From Owenia fusiformis (Eukaryota; Annelida; Polychaeta; Sabellida; Oweniidae): 64,000 nt of DNA. The DNA lies in contig CAIIXF020000007.1 in assembly GCA_903813345.2 (NCBI GenBank), positions 193,730 through 257,729 of the forward strand, written 5' to 3'. This document shows, piece after piece, positions 1-8,167 of this stretch (the first letter of the stretch is position 1; each line of letters starts with the position of its first letter). The notes beneath the pieces were generated by a model. That model made no database searches. It saw only the letters and a program-made list of their open reading frames with translations, and was not told where the DNA came from. Position numbers and translations under genes: made by a program.

Positions 1-131
1 ACAATTTCAGACGATTCTAACTTGAAGTATGAATATTTTCTGATCATGAACATGGCTGGGTGTTTGATTTTCTATGTTTGAATTTCCCCTTTAAGGAACC
101 TTTAGACAGATGCCTCCTATGCTTGCCTCAC

Positions 132-236
132 CTGATTGCCTCCCATGTTGTGGCACTGCCACATTTTGATTGGCTTGTTCATAGAGTTGGAATCAACTGC
201 ACTGTCCAGGCACCATGGAGAGTGTTTATTACGCAC
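132..236 (-). CDS. GALNT: GALNT coding exon: start of the ricin-type lectin domain
   Basis: This exon encodes residues 522-556 (105 nt, phase 0). It reads VRNKHSPWCLDSAVDSNSMN and KPIKMWQCHNMGGNQ. The Cys-Leu-Asp and Cys-His-x-x-Gly-Gly-Asn-Gln pattern is that of the alpha repeat of the R-type lectin domain found at GALNT C termini, which binds existing GalNAc and guides later additions. The acceptor is CTTTCTAG|GTGCG and the donor CAG|GTGAGG. The remaining roughly 100 residues of the domain must lie beyond base 1, so the gene is incomplete here. Confidence 0.93.
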
Positions 237-540
237 CTAGAAAGATTTGGGTGTAAATGAGTTTGTATCAACACTATACAATATCTAAGATAGAACAATC
301 CACCAATTATGTATAAAATTGTTGTTACAACTTGATTCAGTGCTTGATATTAAAATGTGGGCTGAATAAAGCATACAAATATCTGAAGTTCTTCCTAAAT
401 TCTGAAATTCCTAAATTGAGAAAATTGCATTTAGGGAGAATAACACTTATTATTTAGCCAGAAAAATAGTAACAATGTTTTAAGTTATCTCGTATCTTTT
501 ATGAAAACAAACGCATCAAAATGTCACCATGGTAACATAC

Positions 541-669
541 CTCTCCAGAAGCCACAGCTTCACCAGGAATGAATAATTCTGGATATACATTTTTGACATA
601 CCAGTCAAAACTTTTACAATTTAATCTTTTTCTTAAAGCTTTTCTGGCTGAGACATCTCCAAAATCTCC
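541..669 (-). CDS. GALNT: GALNT coding exon: linker between catalytic and lectin domains
   Basis: This exon encodes residues 479-521 (129 nt, phase 0). It contains [20 protein letters not shown], followed by [20 protein letters not shown]. This is the usual GALNT transition in which the Cys-Lys-x-Phe-x-Trp-Tyr block precedes the lectin domain. The acceptor is CTTTTGTAG|GGAGAT and the donor GAG|GTATGT. Confidence 0.95.
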
Positions 670-808
670 CTACAAAAGAGAAATAAGTGTGATTTGACAT
701 AGAATATAAATATGAAGACAATTACTGGCATTGACAACAACAAAAGTTCATCACATATCATTCTATACAATGTAATTTGATTGATTTTGATAGGGTACTC
801 TCACTTAC

Positions 809-994
809 CAGATCATAATTAAATCTTTCATAATAATAATTTTTATATTCATCCATCCACACTTCAGCAAGTCGGACAGAATTCTTTTTGACAACATTTA
901 CTCCCGTTTTCCAAGAGTAAGGGCTGCGTTTACGGAAGATATGTCCTACATGGGAGCAGGGTGCAATCTCTAATGTACCACCACACATCCAAAT
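809..994 (-). CDS. GALNT: GALNT coding exon: end of catalytic domain with third metal ligand
   Basis: This exon encodes residues 417-478 (186 nt, phase 0 at both ends). It starts [20 protein letters not shown], where the His of VGH (about residue 434) corresponds to the third Mn2+ ligand of GALNTs. It continues with [20 protein letters not shown], the conserved C-terminal catalytic block. The acceptor is ATTTGCAG|ATTTGG and the donor CTG|GTAAGTGAG. Reading past the donor only yields intron sequence. Confidence 0.97.
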
Positions 995-1361
995 CTGCAA
1001 ATAAGACACAAAAAGTGGGTGAAAAAATGTGATATGCAAAAATCAAAAAGAAATTAGAAATTTTGATTCCAACAAAGGATGGGTATCGATATGGTGAATT
1101 TTTTGAATTTTGAAAACATGTTTCTCTTAAACCAGTCATCAAAAAAATTTAAAAGTTGGGTTTACTAAAAAAAATTTAATTTTAATTTCAATAAATTTCA
1201 CAGATCTGTGCATTACTTTCAAAGGTTGACACAAATTAATCATCCTTGAGTGTTTATTAGAAAGTTTTAAAGTTGGCAACAGATTTAAAATACATTTTCA
1301 AATAGGTGGAAAAATTAAAAATATTCAATAAATATCACATTAACAAGAATTGAATCCTTAC

Positions 1362-1479
1362 CCTAAAAGAAAGTTCAAGATTTTCCCCTCCCCATATGTC
1401 CATTCCAGGATCATATGTACCTAGCTCCTCAAAGTATTCCCTGCTGATGGAGAACAACCCTCCAGCCATGGTAGGTGAC
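1362..1479 (-). CDS. GALNT: GALNT coding exon with the WGGEN motif
   Basis: This exon encodes residues 377-416 (118 nt; phase 2 in, phase 0 out). It reads [20 protein letters not shown] followed by [23 protein letters not shown] (about 406-410) is the Gal/GalNAc-transferase motif of GT27 enzymes and includes the flexible catalytic loop region. The first base completes the Arg codon split by any of the seven variable exons. The acceptor is TTATTTTAG|GTCACC and the donor AGG|GTAAGG. Confidence 0.97.
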
Positions 1480-2048
1480 CTAAAATAAAGGACATATACA
1501 ATAACATTCTTCTCTTACTCTTACTTCATAAATCTATTAATGATAAGTGAAGTTTGATTCACTTAATGATGTTCACTGGTTGGTAACTTTTTCAGGTTTT
1601 ACGACATTTTGTTAAAGCATGACTGTTGGCTATACCATCCCCAGAGTAAAACTTTAAATCATTTCCTTGTGTTATTATTTTTGAACCAGAAAGTTATTTT
1701 TCCAAAATGCTTGTGTCACTTTATTATCTAATCTCATGTAAAAATTCAACATTTTCCCAAACTTAAGTGATTGTTTTATTGAAATGTCCTTTAAAATCAA
1801 AAGTATGAAAATTGTATGAATAAACAATGATTTAGAATAATGAATTAACTCCTAGATTTAATTTGCTTACAAATATACATTTAATATCAAATAAAAAATA
1901 ACCTGCCCAAATTATGAAAGAAATTAAGGTTTCACTTCTATAAAAGAAAGGATCAGGTAGCATAGGGAACTATATAGCAATGACTTCATCAGTATTCCTC
2001 ACAGGTGAATTCTCATGCTATTCATAGATGTCACATAACAATTTCTAC
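1480..2048 (-). other. GALNT intron after the variable cluster
   Basis: This AT-rich 569-nt intron separates copy 7 from the constitutive WGGEN exon. I see no ORF or mobile element. As the only intron shared by all splice choices on the 3' side, it would be one logical place for a common docking sequence. Confidence 0.6.
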
Positions 2049-2262
2049 CTGATAGGGGCCACCTCAGATTTACGCCTTGCTCTCTCTTTAGCTGGGATAC
2101 CATGCCAGTTAAACTGCAGGCCCCAGTCGAACCCACCAATGCTGGTAGACTTAGCGCTACCATGCTGATACTGCAAGTTATCATCTGATATGACATCAAT
2201 GACGGGACAAACTACGTTTCTCTTATCCTCGGCTATGCGGTCTAACAGGGGTTCCAACCACC
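2049..2262 (-). CDS. GALNT: GALNT variable exon copy 7, canonical-type version
   Basis: This is an intact 214-nt exon (phase 1 in, phase 2 out). It has the best acceptor of the cluster (CTCTTTTCTTCAG|GGTGG) and donor AG|GTAGAA. It encodes GWLEPLLDRIAEDKRNVV, CPVIDVISDDNLQYQHGSAK, then the typical GGFDWGLQFNW and HGIPAKERARRKSEVAPI. The Gly-Gly-Phe and the x-Arg-Arg-Lys loop resemble ordinary animal GALNTs far more than the other copies do. It is therefore probably the ancestral or default exon. It lies last in transcript order, 944 nt from copy 6 and 569 nt from the next constitutive exon. Confidence 0.95.
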
Positions 2263-3206
2263 CTGAAGAAAAGAGAGGGGTGGATATAAGATGGGATCTA
2301 GGCTAAGAATAAAACATAATAATACTTTATAAACTAAAAATACACTCCAGGGAGATGGTCCGGGAAGGAGGATGGGATACAAATAACTCAAATCTATTCA
2401 TATTTGACAAAGTGGCAAATGAAACTCCATAACTGGCAAATTGAATTATTTTTGACATGAATGAAATATATGCATTCTGGAAGAAAACAAACACCGCTGT
2501 TTATGCAATATCCCTGAAAAGTCCTGCAACATGCATATCTCAAGATAAGTGAGACAAAATCAAAAGGATCTAGTATGTTCCTCTAAAAGAAGAAGTCTAT
2601 ATTCCTGCTGTCTGTTCTCTCCCTTTCCCTCTGCTATGGGGTAGGGGAGGGGCACTGGTGTAAATGTAGCAGACCACATGGGTCATATTCCCCATTGCCC
2701 ATGGTTTTATTTCACTTTATAAGAAGCTACAACAGACAATCAATATATATGCCATAGTATTAAAAACAGGTGACTAACAGGAATACACTGGTGGTTGTGA
2801 AATGGTCATAAAGCATGGCAGACATGACATTACATGGATTCACATGTACACACAGCCTTTTGGCACATCACTGCAGCCTAAAATCTAGCTTTTAATGATA
2901 GAGATGCAACTCCTGAATCAGAAACTTGAGTTATTACAGCCTGGACAATTGGGCACTTTAATTAAATACATGTAGCTAGTGTTACTTATCAGCAAACAAA
3001 ATGGAAAGGCTAATTTTGTGACTCTTCTAAGGGGCAGTTTAATATAAGAGTTAATTGGTAAAAATTGCTTACAATGCAAGTTAAAAAGTCAGCATTGGAA
3101 CAATATTGTTTCAAAGATTCCTCAAGCCCAGACTACAGTAGTGAGTTGAACTCAAGCTGCACTTTACAGGTAAGTTGCACCTCTAACAAACAATTGTAAT
3201 CTGAAC
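2263..3206 (-). other. Longest intron inside the variable cluster (copy 6 to copy 7)
   Basis: This 944-nt stretch is about twice the length of the other intra-cluster introns. I find no decayed eighth exon copy: no GWLEP-like or DPIR-like coding remains on the minus strand. No transposon ends are seen. Confidence 0.5.
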
Positions 3207-3426
3207 CTGATTGGATCAGAAATCCTCTTCCTGTAGCGCTTCCCATGTACACCAACTTTAACATAATTCCAGTTGAAAATGAGATCCCAGTTAAATATTC
3301 CAATAGGTGCACTCTTGGCTGGGAAAGGTGTATACGCCATAGTGTCATCACTTATAGAGTCAATCATTGGTGTAACAACATTACTTTTATCAACAGCGAT
3401 ACGATCCAATAATGGTTCAAGCCAGC
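3207..3426 (-). CDS. GALNT: GALNT variable exon copy 6, most divergent loop of the series
   Basis: This is an intact 220-nt exon with acceptor CATTTTAG|GCTGG. Its donor AG|GTTCAG is the least consensus-like of the gene. It encodes GWLEPLLDRIAVDKSNVV, then TPMIDSISDDTMAYTPFPAK, then GIFNWDLIFNW followed by NYVKVGVHGKRYRKRISDPI. The Pro-Gly-Leu-Arg loop shared by copies 1-4 (Pro-Gly-Ile-Arg in copy 5) is replaced by a basic, glycine-containing stretch. Phases match the other copies. Confidence 0.91.
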
Positions 3427-3933
3427 CTAAAATGAATATGTGTGCATATTGTCATATTACCGAAAGATCTAGATGGTCAATTTCCTTTTTTATAATTTGT
3501 CTGAATTAAATCTACAAAATAAAAATAAAACTTTGTGTAAAAGTTTCTGTATCAATCAGGACTCCACCAGTTTTACTAAATGCTCTCAGTAATAAAAAGA
3601 AGTGAGACGCAATGCAAAATTTCCAAGGATGCAATATGTAAAAATTATAGGTGCATGAAAGGGGAGAAAGGAGCATAGTGAAATATAGCATACTGAAATC
3701 CCCCATTATATAAGCACAACACATATTTACACCAAGGACCAATGGGAAAGATATATCCTCTTAGCAGAAGTACCCTAGAAGACAGATTTTATCCAATTAT
3801 TGAAAATATAAAAAAATAATAGTGTCACTGCTAAAGAAGACTGAATTCTAATAACATGAGAGGTTGGAGGAGACATCATAACTTCTATGAATACTGAAGT
3901 AACAAATCATGGAATTCCAACTACTATGTGCAC

Positions 3934-4153
3934 CTTATTGGATCAGTGACCCTTTCCCTGTTTCTTATTCCAGGTTCATGTAGTAAAATAGACTTCCATT
4001 TGAAAGTAAGATCCCAGTTAAATATCCCAAACGCTGTCTCTCTGCCTGAGGTATGTCCATATGCCATTGTTTTATCACTTATAGTGTCAATCATGGGGGC
4101 CACCACTACAGTTTTATCAACAGCAATTCTATCTAGTAAAGGTTCAAGCCAAC
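3934..4153 (-). CDS. GALNT: GALNT variable exon copy 5
   Basis: This is an intact 220-nt exon with acceptor ATATTATAG|GTTGG and weak donor AG|GTGCAC. It encodes GWLEPLLDRIAVDKTVVV, then APMIDTISDKTMAYGHTSGR, then GIFNWDLTFKW with loop KSILLHEPGIRNRE and the end VTDPI. The Phe-x-Trp pair is kept and the loop is more divergent than in copies 2-4. The acceptor tract is A-rich and poor in pyrimidines. Confidence 0.92.
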
Positions 4154-4605
4154 CTATAATATATGTATGAATATGTGGTCTGATTATCAGAATGTTTGAT
4201 GGAGTCATCTTCCTTTGGTGTTTATATAATAGAAAGAGTTGTACAGTTTTGGTGATCTATAATCTACAAAAGAAAAGGTCCATATTATATATCAGTAAAT
4301 TCTATATGTGTATATGACCTCCTCTCCCAAAGATTCGCCCAATGCTCCAGAGAAAAAATACATTTTTTTCATGGATATGCAATGCATGAAATCATGAAGA
4401 TGCAGACTGTTAATGAATGAAACTTAAGACGAATGCAGATAAATCCTAGAGGGAACATACAGCTAAGTACAAACAAGAACAACTGGAAAACTGAAGAGAT
4501 CATAACAGGACAGAACAAAAGGTACATAAGCTTGGAAGGAGTGGAGTAAATAACATCTAGTAATGCTAATTAAAGTATTCTGGAAAACCCCGTTAATGTT
4601 AGCAC

Positions 4606-4816
4606 CTTATTGGATCTGTGAATTTCTCTCGATATCTTAGTCCAGGTTTATGTAGTTTAAGAGGTGCCCAATTGAAAACTAGATTCAAGTTGAATATCCC
4701 GATTGATGCAAAGACTTTTGTATATTCCAATGTTTCATCACTTATTGTGTCAATCGTAGGGGCCACTACATTTGTTTTATCAGTTGCGATTCTATCAAGT
4801 AATGGCTCAAGCCAAC
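4606..4816 (-). CDS. GALNT: GALNT variable exon copy 4, three codons shorter, with a Trp to Leu change
   Basis: This is an open 211-nt exon, nine bases shorter than its neighbours but still phase 1 in and phase 2 out. The acceptor is TTTATTTTAG|GTTGG and the donor AG|GTGCTA is weak. Relative to copy 3 the loop between the ISDE block and SIGIF is three residues shorter. The otherwise invariant FNW of the first strand reads FNL. The pocket strand LVFNW-APLKLHKPGLRYRE is intact. The in-frame deletion with preserved splice sites argues for selection, but the lost Trp leaves open that the copy is decaying or has altered activity. Confidence 0.88.
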
Positions 4817-5184
4817 CTAAAATAAACATTTGTAAATAAGTCAAATAGATAAATATTGAAATTGCTATAATATGATCATTTTCCATTGTTATGATATTCG
4901 TGCAACCAAACTTATTTCTTTTTGGCTTTGATGTTTCTCCTATCTACAAATCAAAAGATAATGTTAATTCTACTATAAGAAATATGTATGATCTCTCTCT
5001 TTACCTGATTAAATCCCAGAAAACAATTTTTTCATGAAAACGACAAATCAATGGGAAACACTGTAAATAAACTAGCCAAACTAAAGAAGTCTAAATTGGA
5101 ATTGGTATATAAGGAAAAGAGGGCACAAGAAACATCTAGAAGAAGTGGAATTATATATCCTAAAATGAGAATTATTACTTGCAC

Positions 5185-5404
5185 CTTATTGGATCTGAGA
5201 CTTTCTCTCGGTATCTTAGTCCAGGTTGATGTAGTTTAACAGGTGCCCAGGTGAAAACTAGATCCCAATTAAATATCCCAATTGATGTAGCCCTTGCTGA
5301 TCCATGCGTAAAGTGCAAATCTTCATCACCTATAGCCTCAATAATCGGGCAAACTACATTTGTTTTATCAGTTGCGATTCTATCTAGTAATGGCTCAAGC
5401 CAAC
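5185..5404 (-). CDS. GALNT: GALNT variable exon copy 3
   Basis: This is an intact 220-nt exon. It has no internal ATG in frame, so a simple ORF search overlooks it. The acceptor is TTATTCTAG|GTTGG and the weak donor AG|GTGCAAGT. The encoded segment runs GWLEPLLDRIATDKTNVV, then CPIIEAIGDEDLHFTHGSAR, then GIFNWDLVFTW-APVKLHQ and PGLRYREKVSDPI. It carries Glu like copy 2 in the IIE position and has Gly instead of Ser in the usual ISD triplet. Phase 1 in and phase 2 out, as for all copies. Confidence 0.92.
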
Positions 5405-5639
5405 CTAGAATAACATTTGCGAATACAGGTCAAATAAATGCATGAATATTGCAATTACTAAATGATCATTTTTTATTGGTAATGATTTTCTAATTTTAGG
5501 CTTTGACATTTCCCACATCTACAAAAGAAAAAGCTTAATATTAATTCTAGTCTCAGAGGAATATACGATCTTGCACCTCTCTGATTTAACTGATGACACC
5601 GCAGAAAGCAAATTTATTGGGCTTTATTTCTTAAAATGT

Positions 5640-5830
5640 TAACCAGAAATGAATGGAAAATACTGTAAACTAACCAAACCAAAGAGGTCTAAATGGGAAT
5701 GGGTATACATGTATAAGGAAAAGAGGGAACAAAACAACGTAACCAGAAATGAATGGAAAATACTGTAAACTAACCAAACTAAAGAGGTCTAAATGTGTAA
5801 GAAAAAGAGGGAACAAAAAAAAACATCGAG
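5640..5830. repeat. Local duplication in the intron downstream of variable exon copy 2
   Basis: A block of about 60 bp, beginning ACCAGAAATGAATGGAAAAT and ending in GGTCTAAATG, occurs at 5645-5695 and again at 5741-5795. A diverged relative occurs at 5050-5100, downstream of copy 3. The block therefore follows the donors of copies 2 and 3 in transcript direction and was duplicated along with the exons. Confidence 0.8.
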
Positions 5831-5873
5831 AAGAAGTGGGAAAATATCCCAAATTCATAATTTTTGTTTGCAC

Positions 5874-6093
5874 CTTATCGGATCTGAGACCTTTTCCCGA
5901 TATCTCAGTCCAGGTTGATGTACCTTAAGAGGTGCCCAATTGAAAACTAGATCCCAGTTAAATATCCCAATTGATGTAGTTCTGGCTGATCTATACGTGA
6001 GTTGCAGATCTTCATCACTTATAGTCTCGATTATCGGACAAACTACATTTGTTTTGTCAGTTGCGATTCGATCTAGTAATGGCTCCAGCCAGC
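5874..6093 (-). CDS. GALNT: GALNT variable exon copy 2
   Basis: This is an intact 220-nt exon with acceptor ATAATTTAG|GCTGG and weak donor AG|GTGCAAAC. Codon 22 of the exon is Glu (VVCPIIETISDE) where most family members have Asp. The pocket strand reads GIFNWDLVFNW with Phe and Trp at exon codons 50 and 52, followed by APLKVHQPGLRYRE and DPI. It is closest to copies 3 and 4 (shared VFxW-AP), and its introns also resemble theirs, so these three look like the youngest duplicates. Confidence 0.93.
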
Positions 6094-6585
6094 CTAAATT
6101 ATACATGTTTATAATATAGATGTCATGTTATTATTCAAATTTGCTAAGATAACTGTAGAAAATTGGGAATTCCTTGATCTAAAGACAATCTAAAAAATAA
6201 AGTCTGGTGAAAATTCCTGTATGTGTACATTGTACATGTATACATATTTCAGATGTCTTCCCCGGATGTCTCCCTCTGATTTTTCCATTCTTGCCTAAAA
6301 TGAACAAACTCAAAGCTATCTGAAAGCACCTTCAAAATCTTCAAATGGAACCATCAAATTCCAGACACCAACATGATCTCCCTCAAATACACCTGATGCC
6401 CTCGGGGAAACAAATTGCATAGAATCATAATAGGGATACAGTAACCTACCAATTAATCAAACTACTGAAGTCATTGGTACAGAAGAGGAGAATGACTTGG
6501 CATCATAACATAAACATGAAAAACATGCAAAATAAACTATCCTAAAATTCTAATAATTAGAAATATGGCGTGTGTGTATTTGCAC

Positions 6586-6805
6586 CTTATTGGATCAGTG
6601 ACCTTTTCCCTATATCTCAGTCCAGGTTCTTGAAGTCTAACAGTTTTCCAAGTGAAAATAAGGTCCCAGTTAAAAGCACCAAATGGTGAAGTTCGGCCCG
6701 AGAAACTCGTAATACTTAGATCTTCATCACTTATATTGTCAATCATTGGAGTCACAACATTTTTTTTGTCAGCAGCAATTCGATCAAGTAATGGCTCAAG
6801 CCAAC
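6586..6805 (-). CDS. GALNT: GALNT variable exon copy 1 (transcript order)
   Basis: This is an intact 220-nt exon (phase 1 in, phase 2 out) with acceptor TTTATTTAG|GTTGG and weak donor AG|GTGCAA. It encodes the conserved start GWLEPLLDRIA, then VVTPMIDNISDEDL, then AFNWDLIFTW, with Phe and Trp of the acceptor pocket retained. The following loop, KTVRLQEPGLRYRE, is specific to this copy in its first half. It ends DPI plus a split Arg codon that joins to SPTMAGG in the constitutive exon at 1362-1479. There are no stops or frameshifts. It lies closest to the constitutive donor and directly behind the minisatellite. Confidence 0.93.
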
Positions 6806-6904
6806 CTAAATAAACAAGGTTCATAAAAAAGTTAATTTTCTTGAAATGCCAATTATTAGTTGCATCTAACTGGATCTGAGTAACATTCTCCATATATCTG
6901 AATC

Positions 6905-7696
6905 AACCCAACCTATAAGACAGTAAGTTGGCCTGAGAGCAATGATTTGACCTCATTCAATCACTGAAGCAAGCCTGAAATATGAAAAGCCTGAAATAAA
7001 CAAATGTGCATTTTACCCAACCTATAAGACAGTAAGTTGGTCTGAGAGCAATGATTTGACCTCATTCAATCACTGAAGCAAGCCTGAAATATGAAAAGCC
7101 TGAAATAAACAAATGTGCATTTTACCCAACCTATAAGACAGTAAGTTGGCCTGAGAGCAATGATTTGACCTCATTCAATCACTGAAGCAAGCCTGAAATA
7201 TGAAAAGCCTGAAATAAACAAATGTGCATTTTACCCAACCTATAAGACAGTAAGTTGGTCTGAGAGCAATGATTTGACCTCATTCAATCACTGAAGCAAG
7301 CCTGAAATATGAAAAGCCTGAAATAAACAAATGTGCATTTTACCCAACCTATAAGACAGTAAGTTGGTCTGAGAGCAATGATTTGACCTCATTCAATCAC
7401 TGAAGCAAGCCTGAAATATGAAAAGCCTGAAATAAGCAAATGTGCATTTTACCCAACCTATAAGACAGTAAGTTGGTCTGAGAGCAATGATTTGACCTCA
7501 TTCAATCACTGAAGCAAGCCTGAAATATGAAAAGCCTGAAATAAGCAAATGTGCATTTTACCCAACCTATAAGACAGTAAGTTGGTCTGAGAGCAATGAT
7601 TTGACCTCATTCAATCACTGAAGCAAGCCTGAAATATGAAAAGCCTGAAATAAACAAATGTGCATTTTACCCAACCTATAAGACAGTAAGTTGGTC
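6905..7696. repeat. 109-bp minisatellite, about 7.3 copies
   Basis: Near-identical units begin at about 6905 and recur every 109 bp; the block ACCTATAAGACAGTAAGTTGG starts at 6911, 7020, 7129, 7238, 7347, 7456, 7565 and 7674. Units differ by only a few substitutions (such as AAACAAATG versus AAGCAAATG), so the array is young or homogenised. On the transcript strand each unit contains TTTGTTTATTTCAG|G, ATATTTCAG|G, GCTTCAG|T and GTCTTATAG|GTTGG, all resembling 3' splice sites. It lies in the intron just before variable exon copy 1. Confidence 0.97.
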
Positions 7697-7996
7697 AAGC
7701 ATGGGAATCCAATCCCAATGGGTCCATTCTGATATGAAGTATGCAATTTAAACTGAAAACAATTACAAAGCACATTTTATCGAAACATTTACTACAGACA
7801 TACGATTTTTTCATTTTTTCCATGGATTCTTTATTTCATACTTCAGATCAACCTCACTGGGAAATCAATTCATAAACCAATCATTGGTTTGTAGTTTTAA
7901 ATGCTGAAAAGGAGGGATATATTAAAAATCCTGGATAGATGAATGCCTAAAGTAGACCTATTACATTAAGACACAGATTCTTTCACTAGTCCTTAC

Positions 7997-8167
7997 CTTT
8001 AGTGCATTCACAGTGAGAGTCGAGATAAGTGAGAACAGAGCCGATGGCATGTGAGGCTCCCAGAAGTCTGGCACGGATGAGACCCTCTCGCTTCTTTGTG
8101 CGTACAACCCTTGCCTTTCCCTTGAATTGGTCAAGTAGGTAATTGTTGAGTTTCTCTTTAAGATGAG
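7997..8167 (-). CDS. GALNT: GALNT coding exon with the DxH metal-binding motif
   Basis: This exon encodes residues 247-303 plus one base of codon 304 (171 nt; phase 1 out). It contains [16 protein letters not shown] and then YLDSHCE, in which Asp296-Ser-His298 is the DxH motif that coordinates Mn2+ and UDP in GT27 enzymes. The donor G|GTAAGG is strong. It is the common 5' partner of the seven variable exons, each of which completes the split Gly codon and continues Trp-Leu-Glu-Pro. The intron to the first variable exon is 1,191 nt and contains a 109-bp minisatellite. Confidence 0.97.

Larger units (their letters stand above)
2049..6805 (-). other. GALNT: Mutually exclusive exon cluster of GALNT (seven alternatives)
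   Basis: Seven homologous exons are arranged head to tail between constitutive exons 7997-8167 and 1362-1479. The introns between them are 492, 469, 368, 452, 507 and 944 nt, long enough for normal splicing, so steric exclusion is not the explanation. Every copy is 1 mod 3 long, so including two copies or skipping all shifts the frame. The copies lack +5 G in their donors (GTGCAA, GTGCAA, GTGCAA, GTGCTA, GTGCAC, GTTCAG, GTAGAA), whereas constitutive donors are GTGAGT, GTAAGT, GTAAGT, GTAAGG, GTAAGG, GTAAGT, GTATGT and GTGAGG. Mutual exclusion is inferred from frame and architecture; no transcript data were available. Confidence 0.9.

Noticed and set aside
758-1142. Minus-strand frames running past the exon at 809-994
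   Set aside because: They are the exon plus intron read-through or the exon in the wrong frame; the GT-AG borders give the conserved GALNT protein.
2263-3206. Possible eighth variable exon in the longest cluster intron
   Set aside because: I looked for GWLEP, FNW and DPIR remnants on the minus strand and found none.
3273-5445. Plus-strand open frames at 3273-3509, 3928-4170, 4618-4839 and 5251-5445
   Set aside because: They are antisense to GALNT variable exon copies 6, 5, 4 and 3 and repeat at the same offset only because the exons do.
6905-7696. Regular repeats that might suggest a CRISPR array
   Set aside because: The whole 109-bp unit is repeated with no unique spacers, and the context is a eukaryotic intron. 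The same applies to the 70-bp array at 54829-55862.
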